Source of the DNA: Candidatus Zixiibacteriota bacterium
GTDB taxonomy: Bacteria; Zixibacteria; MSB-5A5; CAIYYT01
DNA: 12,862 nucleotides
Assembly: GCA_023134875.1 (NCBI GenBank)
Contig: JAGLUH010000184.1
Coordinates: 1-12,862 of the forward strand
Direction of reading: 5' to 3'
The position numbers and the translations under genes are program-made. Within the stretch, counting starts at the first letter, position 1; every line of letters starts with the position of its first letter. Under the pieces are notes generated by a model. It searched no databases. It had not been told where the DNA came from and saw only the letters and a list, made by a program, of their open reading frames with translations. This document shows, in pieces, positions 5,750-12,862 of the stretch.

Positions 5750-6460
5750 ATGCTTGAGGATGTCAGACTGCTGCTGGAGTTGCAGGATATCGATTACTGG
5801 ATCGGTGAGCTGGAGCGCTCCAAAGAATACATTCCCGATATGATGAACAATCTCAAAAAGGAAATGGAAGAAGTCGCCGAGCAGTTGAAAGACTCCCGGG
5901 AGAAACTGAAGGAATCAAGGATAGAATCGCAGAATCTGGAACTGAAAGCAGCGGAGGCAAAGGAGCAACTTGAGAAATACCAGGAGCAGATGCTCACTAT
6001 CAAGACCAACAAGGAATATGACGCTTTGGTGAACCAGATAGAGACTATCAAAGCGGACATAGCTGCCGATGAGGAGCGCTATCTGATTCTGCTTGATGAC
6101 ATCGATGAACTCGAAAAGAGCATTGGCGAGCTTGAGATCAAGGACAAGGGGATTCAGAAAGAAAACCAGGAACGGCTGGGAAGTCTGCAACATGAGATTG
6201 ATTCGGTGGCGGACAAGATGGAGAAGAAAGTCGCTCATCGCCAGACGTTGAAGGCGAAGGTCCCGCGGCAGGTAATGTCGATTTACCAGCGGGTACGCAA
6301 GGGTCGGGGTGGCGATGTGGTGGTACAGCTGAAGCGTGGTGCCTGCGGTGCCTGTTACAAGTCGCAGACACCTCAGAAAATCCAGGAAATCAAGAAAGGT
6401 GACAAGCTACAGATCTGCGATTCCTGCGGGCGTATTTTAATGTGGGATGGAGATAATTAG
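5750..6460 (+). CDS. Coiled-coil protein with C4 zinc ribbon (COG1579 / DUF164)
   Basis: A 236-residue protein, the usual length for COG1579. Residues ~10-170 are a long Glu/Lys-rich antiparallel coiled coil containing the family's KTNKEYDALVNQIE segment (85-98). The C-terminal zinc ribbon has two CxxC knuckles, CGAC (199-202) and CDSC (223-226), followed by GRILMWD. The family is often called a nucleic-acid-binding protein; the Helicobacter pylori member HP0958 acts in flagellar and sigma-54 regulation, but no general function is established. The start has AGGAGG 9 nt upstream. The guaB start follows the stop after 3 nt, so the two are probably cotranscribed and may be translationally linked. 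Confidence 0.9.
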   Translation: MLEDVRLLLELQDIDYWIGELERSKEYIPDMMNNLKKEMEEVAEQLKDSREKLKESRIESQNLELKAAEAKEQLEKYQEQMLTIKTNKEYDALVNQIETIKADIAADEERYLILLDDIDELEKSIGELEIKDKGIQKENQERLGSLQHEIDSVADKMEKKVAHRQTLKAKVPRQVMSIYQRVRKGRGGDVVVQLKRGACGACYKSQTPQKIQEIKKGDKLQICDSCGRILMWDGDN

Positions 6461-7930
<1,470 letters not shown>

Positions 7931-7960
7931 TAGCTGGGAGGAGTAGTTCTCGAGTATGAT
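7931..7960 (+). promoter_or_regulatory. Possible promoter of rnpB
   Basis: TATGAT at 7955-7960 is one base from the -10 consensus and would start RNA at about 7966, exactly where the P1 helix of RNase P RNA begins. The -35 position (7931-7937) has no good match and abuts the guaB stop, so this is a weak promoter or the RNA is processed from a guaB read-through transcript. Confidence 0.4.
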
Positions 7961-7965
7961 AGAGT

Positions 7966-8344
7966 CCGAAGTAGGCAAGGCAGTCGCGTCCCGCCCCTTG
8001 GGGAGCGGGATGAGGAAAGTCCGAGCTTCGCTGAGCAGGATACCTCCTAACCGGAGGGCGGAGTGATCCGACGGAGAGTGCAACAGAAAGCATACCGCTC
8101 CAAGGGCGTGCCTTTGGAGTAAGGGTGAAATGGTGGTGTAAGAGACCACCGGCGGGAGAAGAGATTCTTCCGGCCTGGCAAACCCTATCCGAAGCAAGAC
8201 CAAGTAGGGGAGAAGAGCTGCTCAGACTCGTTACTACTCCCGGGTAGGTCGCTTGAGGCCGATCGCGAGATCGGTCCCAGATGGATGACTGCAGGGCTTC
8301 TGGCAAGCCTGGACAGAACTCGGCTTATTGCCTACTTCGGTATC
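7966..8344 (+). ncRNA. rnpB: RNase P RNA, class A
   Basis: The catalytic RNA of RNase P, which matures tRNA 5' ends. The ends pair as the P1 helix: 7966-7978 with 8328-8340, 13 bp. Universally conserved pieces are in order: GAGGAAAGTCCG (8012-8023), ACAGAAA (8083-8089), AGGGTGAAA near 8122-8132, AGAGACCACCG, GGCAAACCC in L15 (8177-8185), GGAGAAGAGCTG, GGGTAGG near 8241-8247, GATGGATGACTG and ACAGAACTCGGCTTA (8313-8327). The layout matches the E. coli M1 type, about 379 nt. L15 reads GGC where E. coli has the GGU that pairs with the tRNA 3' RCCA end. A T7 tract (8345-8351) follows P1. The gene fills the gap between guaB and recJ on the same strand. Confidence 0.96.
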
Positions 8345-8351
8345 TTTTTTT
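8345..8351 (+). terminator. T tract after rnpB (weak or partial terminator)
   Basis: Seven T residues directly follow the P1 helix of rnpB. The pairing that precedes them is the long-range P1 stem rather than a compact local hairpin, so termination may be incomplete. The recJ ribosome site (TGAGG, 8351-8355) begins at the last T, which fits read-through from rnpB into recJ. Confidence 0.4.
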
Positions 8352-8362
8352 GAGGATTGACG

Positions 8363-10078
8363 GTGTTGCGAAGTTCAGTGAAGATGAAATGGCTTATGGC
8401 GGAGGAGCCTGATTTCCGCTTAGTCGAAGAGTTGAGCCCGCAGGTCGATCTGCCGCCGCTGATCGTGAAAATCCTGGTCAGTCGCGGTATGACCGACGCT
8501 GAACAGATCGACCGCTTCATCAACCCCGACATGAGCCAGTTGGCGGATCCTTTCCTGATTCCGGGAATGGCTGCCGCTGTCGAACGAACCATGCAGGCGC
8601 TGCGGGAAAACGAGACGATCCTAATCTATGGCGACTACGATGTTGACGGCATCACCGCCTCCTCCCTGATGTTTTTGGTGCTCAACAAGCTGGGCGCCAA
8701 TGTCCACTACTACCTCCCCAATCGCCTGGTGGAGGGTTATGGTCTCTCTGAGGAGGGGATTCTCGAAGCGGAAAAGAAAAATGTCTCCCTGATCATATCG
8801 GTTGATACCGGAATCACCGCGGTTGCCGAAGTCGAGTATGCGAAGGAGAAGTTCATAGACTGCATCATTACGGATCATCATGAGCCGGGTGAGGAGTTAC
8901 CGCTGGCGGCGGCGCTGGTTAACCCGAAGCTAGGAGATACCGAGCTGGGTAAGGAGCTGTCGGGTGTTGGAGTGGCCTTCAAGTTCGCCCAGGGTCTTTA
9001 TCGCCACCTGGAACAGGATGAGCGGGAACTCGATGAACATCTTGACCTGGTGGCGCTGGGCACTTCCGCCGACGTGGTGCCGTTGGTGCGGGACAATCGT
9101 ATTCTCACCTATTTCGGTATCGAACAGGTTTTGCGTTCCTCCAAGCCGGGACTGAAATCGCTGGTGTTTCAAAGTAACTTAATGGGCAAGGAAATATCGA
9201 CTTCACAGATTGTGTTCGTTCTGGGACCGCGCATCAACGCCATTGGTCGCCTGGGCAAAGCGGAAAAAGCGATCAAACTATTAACCACCAAGGATTCCAT
9301 CATCGCCAGCGAAATCGCCAGGTTCCTCGATGATGAGAACAAGCGGCGCAAGGAGATCGACGGAAAAACCCTGGAGCAGGCGTTGCTTCAAATTGAAGAA
9401 GAGGTCGACCTGGAGAAGGATCGGGCAATAGTGCTGCATTCGAAAGGGTGGCACCAGGGAGTGATCGTTATCGTCGCCTCGCGGCTGGTGGAGCGGTATT
9501 ACCTGCCCACCGTGCTGATTGCCATTGATAACGACGAGGGCAAAGGTTCGGGACGTTCGATCCCCGGGTTTCACCTGCATGATGCCTTTAGAAACTGCGA
9601 GGATTTGCTGCTGCGTTATGGTGGTCATAAGTACGCAGCCGGTTTGACAATTGCTCCCGACAAGATCGATGAGTTTCGTCGCCGCTTCAAAAAAATCACG
9701 GCCGAACGAATCAAGCCGGATGACCTGATCAAGAAGCTGCATATCGACGGTGAAATCGATCTGGATGAAGTAGATTTCAACTTCGTCTCACTGATCGAGA
9801 AGTTTGCCCCCTTTGGGCCGGAAAACCCGAAACCGGTGTTTATCACCCGCAATCTTCAGGTTGTCGGTGATCCGGCGGTGGTCGGTCACAACCATCTGCG
9901 GATGAGGGTCAGATCAAACCGGCGGGTACTCGACGTCATCGGTTTCGGTCTCGGCGACTTCGCCAAACAGTTGGCGGTTCATGGTCTCGATTTCGATATG
10001 GCCTACTGTGTCGAGCGCAATGTCTACAACGGTGTGACCAAGATTCAGCTCAATGTCAGAGATATTCGCTGGGGTTGA
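8363..10078 (+). CDS. recJ: Single-stranded-DNA-specific 5'-3' exonuclease RecJ
   Basis: RecJ digests single-stranded DNA 5' to 3' in RecF-type recombination, mismatch and base-excision repair. The protein has about 571 residues, normal for the short bacterial form. DHH-domain motifs (numbers from this GTG) are YGDYDVDGITA (~89-99), the SVDTG motif II Asp (~148), TDHHEPGE (~170-177) and GTSADVVPL (~233-241). The linker holds PRINAIGRLG (~289-298). The DHHA1 domain carries GSGRSIPGF and GGHKYAAGLTI (~420-430), followed by the C-terminal OB-like domain with FAPFGPENPKPVF. The usual WHPGVIGIVASR reads WHQGVIVIVASR, a mild variation. The start is uncertain: GTG 8363 has TGAGG 7 nt upstream and is chosen; TTG 8357 lies too close to that site; ATG 8384 (MKWLMAEEPDF) best matches the N-termini of relatives. 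The meaB start lies 3 nt past the stop. Confidence 0.95.
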   Translation: MLRSSVKMKWLMAEEPDFRLVEELSPQVDLPPLIVKILVSRGMTDAEQIDRFINPDMSQLADPFLIPGMAAAVERTMQALRENETILIYGDYDVDGITASSLMFLVLNKLGANVHYYLPNRLVEGYGLSEEGILEAEKKNVSLIISVDTGITAVAEVEYAKEKFIDCIITDHHEPGEELPLAAALVNPKLGDTELGKELSGVGVAFKFAQGLYRHLEQDERELDEHLDLVALGTSADVVPLVRDNRILTYFGIEQVLRSSKPGLKSLVFQSNLMGKEISTSQIVFVLGPRINAIGRLGKAEKAIKLLTTKDSIIASEIARFLDDENKRRKEIDGKTLEQALLQIEEEVDLEKDRAIVLHSKGWHQGVIVIVASRLVERYYLPTVLIAIDNDEGKGSGRSIPGFHLHDAFRNCEDLLLRYGGHKYAAGLTIAPDKIDEFRRRFKKITAERIKPDDLIKKLHIDGEIDLDEVDFNFVSLIEKFAPFGPENPKPVFITRNLQVVGDPAVVGHNHLRMRVRSNRRVLDVIGFGLGDFAKQLAVHGLDFDMAYCVERNVYNGVTKIQLNVRDIRWG

Positions 10079-10081
10079 TCG

Positions 10082-11038
10082 ATGTCACTCTATGAAAGGT
10101 TTCGCCGGCGTGATCGGCGCGCTCTCGCCCGTCTGATAACTCATATTGAAAACCGTAAGAATGGCTACCGACGGTTGCTGGCGGCGATGGCGACAACTCC
10201 CGGACATGCGCATCGGATCGGTATCACCGGCCCGCCGGGAGCGGGCAAATCGACGCTGGTCGACCAGATTGTCGCCGCTTATGCCGAGGAGGGAAACGAG
10301 GTGGGTGTCATCGCTATTGATCCTTCGTCACCCTTTACCGGCGGCGCCCTGTTGGGTGATCGCATTCGTATGAGCCAGCTGATTAACCGCAAAAACGTCT
10401 TCATCCGCAGTATGGCCTCGCGCGGCAAATCGGGCGGACTGGCGGCGGCTACTCGCGATACGATCACGGCATTCGCCGCCTTTGGGATGGACCTGATTAT
10501 CGTCGAAACCGTGGGTATCGGCCAGATCGAGCTTGACATCATCGATGTCTGCGATACCGTTGTTGTTGTGCTGGTGCCGGAGTCGGGTGACATTATCCAG
10601 ACCATGAAGGCGGGACTGATGGAAATCGCTGACATTTTCTGTGTCAACAAGATCGATCGCGAAGGCGCCGAGCGACTAATCGTCATTTTGGATCACCTGA
10701 TTCATGAACGTCTCGCCCCCGACGGTCGGGCGTTTCCCGTGGTGGGAACCAGCGGACTGTCGGGCGAGGGCATTGAGACGCTGATCGAACGCATCGCCGA
10801 GCATCGCCAGTATATCACCGAAACCGGCAAATTTGCCCAGCGTCGCCGTCGTCAGTTGCGTTCTGAGATTATGGATAATGTTAAGGAGCGGATTGCCCGT
10901 CATCTGGAGCGGCAGGTCGAGATATCGGACGAGCTTGATAGAATGGTGAACGAACTGGCGGAAGGAATGATCGATCCCTACCGCGCCGCGGATCGTATCT
11001 ATGACCAATACTTTCACGGGAGGCTGACCAGTGGCTGA
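10082..11038 (+). CDS. meaB: MeaB/ArgK-type G3E GTPase, chaperone of a B12-dependent acyl-CoA mutase
   Basis: A 318-residue G3E-family GTPase. MeaB proteins gate adenosylcobalamin loading into methylmalonyl-CoA-type mutases and rescue inactivated enzyme; the older name ArgK comes from a disputed arginine-transport kinase role. Visible motifs are P-loop GPPGAGKST (50-58), the DPSSPFTGGALLGDRIRM block (80-97) typical of MeaB, RSMASRG (109-115), the switch ETVGIGQ (142-148; the usual following Ser is Ile149), NKID (189-192) for guanine recognition, and a helical C-terminal dimerisation arm. It follows recJ by 3 nt with only a GGGG-like ribosome site. It overlaps the mutase gene by 8 nt, so chaperone and mutase are almost certainly cotranslated partners. 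Fused MeaB-mutase proteins (IcmF) show that this pairing also occurs for isobutyryl-CoA mutases. Confidence 0.94.
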   Translation: MSLYERFRRRDRRALARLITHIENRKNGYRRLLAAMATTPGHAHRIGITGPPGAGKSTLVDQIVAAYAEEGNEVGVIAIDPSSPFTGGALLGDRIRMSQLINRKNVFIRSMASRGKSGGLAAATRDTITAFAAFGMDLIIVETVGIGQIELDIIDVCDTVVVVLVPESGDIIQTMKAGLMEIADIFCVNKIDREGAERLIVILDHLIHERLAPDGRAFPVVGTSGLSGEGIETLIERIAEHRQYITETGKFAQRRRRQLRSEIMDNVKERIARHLERQVEISDELDRMVNELAEGMIDPYRAADRIYDQYFHGRLTSG

Positions 11039-12725
11039 CTCAATTGAGCCTAAGATCATAGCGAATGAGCAGTTCCTGCGGGCGTTGCAGAAAGCCTACG
11101 ATGAGTGGAAGGCCGCTGCCGAGAAAACTGCAAATAAAGAAAAGAAATTCGTGACGGTTTCAGCCGCTCCGGTTAAGCCGCTCTACACACCGGTGGATAT
11201 CAAGGATATCGACTTCCAGCGTGACCTCGGCTTCCCCGGGGAATTCCCCTACACGCGCGGGGTTCATCCCTCGATGTATCGCGGCAAACCGTGGACCCAG
11301 CGCCAGTTCTCCGGAATGGGCACACCCCAACAGACTAACCAGCGTTATCATTTTCTCTTGAACCAGGGGCAGCATGGTCTCTCGGTGGCGTTTGACCTTC
11401 CCACCCTGATGGGTTACGATTCCGATCACGTCTTTTCGCACGGCGAGGTGGGCAAGTGTGGTGTCGCCGTTGATACGCTGCTCGATATGGAGATAATCTT
11501 CAAGGGGATTGATCTGAGCCGGATTTCGACTTCGATGACGATTAATGCGCCGGCTGCGGTTCTCCTGGCGATGTACATCACCGTCGGCGAAAAGCAGGGT
11601 GTGCCGATGAACAAGCTGCGCGGCACCCTGCAGAATGATATTCTGAAAGAATACATCGCTCAGAAGGAATGGATATATCCGCCCGAACCGGCGGTACAGT
11701 TGATTGTCGACACTATCGAATTCGGCACTAATGAGATGCCGCTCTGGAATACGATTTCGATCTCCGGTTATCATATTCGCGAGGCGGGCTCTACCGCGGT
11801 GCAGGAACTCGCGTTCACCCTGGCGGATGGCTTTACCTATATCGAGAAGTCGATGGAACGCGGCCTGGACGTTGATGATTTCGCGCCGCGTCTGTCTTTC
11901 TTTTTCAATGCGCACATGGATTTCTTTGAGGAGATCGCCAAGTATCGGGCGGCACGGCGCATCTATGCCAAACGGATGCGGGACAAATACGGCGCCAAAA
12001 ACAAGCGCTCCTGGATGCTACGTTTTCATACCCAGACGGCGGGTTGTTCCCTGCAGGCGCAGCAGCCGGAATTGAACCTGATTCGCACCGCTTATGAAGC
12101 AATGTCGGCGGCGCTGGGCGGCACGCAGTCGTTGCATACTAACTCGATGGATGAGACCCTGGCGCTGCCTTCTGATAAGGCGGCGTTGCTCGCCCTGCGC
12201 ACGCAGCAGGTTCTTGCCGAAGAGACCGGCGTCGTCAATGTGATCGACCCGCTGGCGGGATCATACTATATCGAAGCGCTCACCAATCGCATGGAAAAGG
12301 AATGCGAGGACTACTTTGCCGAGATCGACCGCCGTGGCGGTGTGCTGCGTTGTATCGAAGAGGGATACCTGCAAAAAGAGCTGGCTCGTTCCGCCTATGT
12401 ATACCAGCAGGAAATTGACGCCAGGGAGAGGATCATCGTCGGTGTTAATGAATTCGTATTGGAAGATGAAGAGATTGACATCCCGATTTTGAAGATCGAC
12501 GAACAGGCGGAGGCGACTCAGATCGAGTCGATCAAGAAAGCGAAGTCGATCCGTAATCAGGCCAAAGTCGAGCAGGCGCTGGAAACGTTACGGCAGGCGT
12601 GCCGTGACCGGCAGAACACGATACCGTTTATTCTCGATTGTGTGCGCGAGTATGCCACGCTGGGTGAGATCAGTTTAACCATGAAAGATGTTTATGGTGA
12701 TTACAAGGAACCGCCGATCATCTGA
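11031..12725 (+). CDS. B12-dependent acyl-CoA mutase large subunit, isobutyryl-CoA-mutase-like by active-site residues
   Basis: A 564-residue catalytic TIM-barrel subunit of the methylmalonyl-CoA mutase family. The GTG start has GGAGG 7 nt upstream. Matches include YTRGVHPSMYRGKPW (74-88), GLSVAFDLPT (116-125), STSMTINAPAA (166-176), QNDILKEYIA (201-210), SISGYHIREAG (243-253, His248 at the place of MCM His244), FAPRLSFFFNAH and GGTQSLHTNSMDE. The C-terminal cobalamin-binding domain (DxHxxG) is absent, so a separate small subunit is needed, as in archaeal MCM and in IcmA/IcmB. The residue at the MCM Tyr89 position is Phe93 (WTQRQF) and that at Arg207 is Gln211 (YIAQKEW). Arg207 binds the second carboxylate of methylmalonyl-CoA, and Phe/Gln is the pattern of isobutyryl-CoA mutase. 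Interconversion of isobutyryl- and n-butyryl-CoA, or a related branched acyl-CoA, is therefore more likely than succinyl/methylmalonyl-CoA. Automated annotation would probably say methylmalonyl-CoA mutase. Confidence 0.9.
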   Translation: MADSIEPKIIANEQFLRALQKAYDEWKAAAEKTANKEKKFVTVSAAPVKPLYTPVDIKDIDFQRDLGFPGEFPYTRGVHPSMYRGKPWTQRQFSGMGTPQQTNQRYHFLLNQGQHGLSVAFDLPTLMGYDSDHVFSHGEVGKCGVAVDTLLDMEIIFKGIDLSRISTSMTINAPAAVLLAMYITVGEKQGVPMNKLRGTLQNDILKEYIAQKEWIYPPEPAVQLIVDTIEFGTNEMPLWNTISISGYHIREAGSTAVQELAFTLADGFTYIEKSMERGLDVDDFAPRLSFFFNAHMDFFEEIAKYRAARRIYAKRMRDKYGAKNKRSWMLRFHTQTAGCSLQAQQPELNLIRTAYEAMSAALGGTQSLHTNSMDETLALPSDKAALLALRTQQVLAEETGVVNVIDPLAGSYYIEALTNRMEKECEDYFAEIDRRGGVLRCIEEGYLQKELARSAYVYQQEIDARERIIVGVNEFVLEDEEIDIPILKIDEQAEATQIESIKKAKSIRNQAKVEQALETLRQACRDRQNTIPFILDCVREYATLGEISLTMKDVYGDYKEPPII

Positions 12726-12862
12726 ATGATTGAGAGAGATATTCGTGGGCGGCAGACGTCCGGAGGTTGTCCCAAAAGGTTGTTGCGTATATAGTGTGTT
12801 GCAATGGGAACAGAGCTGAGAGAGAAGTCTGAAAGCAAGGTGCTGGATTCAACTTGTAGGGG
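12726..12862. other. Window end, no supported gene
   Basis: After the mutase stop a frame starting at the adjacent ATG (12726) ends after 22 codons. An ATG at 12804 opens a frame running off the window (MGTELREKSESKVLD...), but it has no ribosome site and does not look like the expected cobalamin-binding small subunit. No hairpin with a T tract was found. What follows the mutase cannot be told from this window. Confidence 0.5.

Noticed and set aside
12804..12862. Frame running off the window as the B12-binding small subunit
   Set aside because: No ribosome binding site and the 19 visible residues do not resemble that family's N-terminus.

Overview
The window comes from a bacterial chromosome: dense protein-coding DNA, two bacterial tRNA genes, a bacterial class A RNase P RNA, sigma-70-like promoters and intrinsic terminators. 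The organism is probably Gram-negative and not a well-studied lineage. The mix of a DUF4953-type zinc metalloprotease, a TPR-rich bEBP-like regulator, a stand-alone TIGR00300 ornithine cyclodeaminase-like gene and a split acyl-CoA mutase recalls FCB-group or candidate phyla such as Zixibacteria. That placement is a low-confidence impression; no marker here settles it.

Left part (1-3928). The window opens inside the 3' end of a zinc metalloprotease gene (+), closed by a strong terminator at about 654-694. About 500 bp without a convincing gene follow (632-1130), holding two inverted repeats. A two-gene minus-strand operon reads leftward from a clear sigma-70 promoter at 3834-3862. It encodes a 112-residue secreted protein of unknown function and then, with an ATGA start/stop overlap, a 734-residue regulator made of TPR repeats, a degenerate sigma-54-activator AAA+ domain and a Fis-type HTH. 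The AAA+ domain has GAFINA in place of GAFTGA and FLNE in place of the FLDE of Walker B, so it is unlikely to be an ordinary sigma-54 activator. The coupled small-secreted-protein/TPR-regulator pair is the best candidate here for an undescribed system.

Middle (3929-5708). A divergent plus-strand gene encodes a TIGR00300/AgrE-ArgZ-type ornithine cyclodeaminase-like protein. A promoter at 5384-5412 then drives a tRNA pair: a CAU-anticodon tRNA, most likely Ile2, without encoded CCA, and tRNA-Val(CAC) with encoded CCA. An intrinsic terminator at 5681-5708 ends this unit.

Right part (5750-12725). Six closely packed genes, all on the plus strand: a coiled-coil/zinc-ribbon protein (COG1579), guaB (IMP dehydrogenase), the RNase P RNA gene rnpB, recJ, a MeaB/ArgK-type G-protein chaperone, and the large subunit of a B12-dependent acyl-CoA mutase. 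Protein-gene spacing is 3 nt (COG1579-guaB), 3 nt (recJ-meaB) and an 8-nt overlap (meaB-mutase); rnpB fills the gap between guaB and recJ. The mutase carries Phe and Gln at the two positions that are Tyr89 and Arg207 in methylmalonyl-CoA mutase. This is the isobutyryl-CoA-mutase pattern, so the default name 'methylmalonyl-CoA mutase' may be wrong. MeaB would load and protect its B12 cofactor. The separate cobalamin-binding small subunit the enzyme needs is not seen before the window ends.
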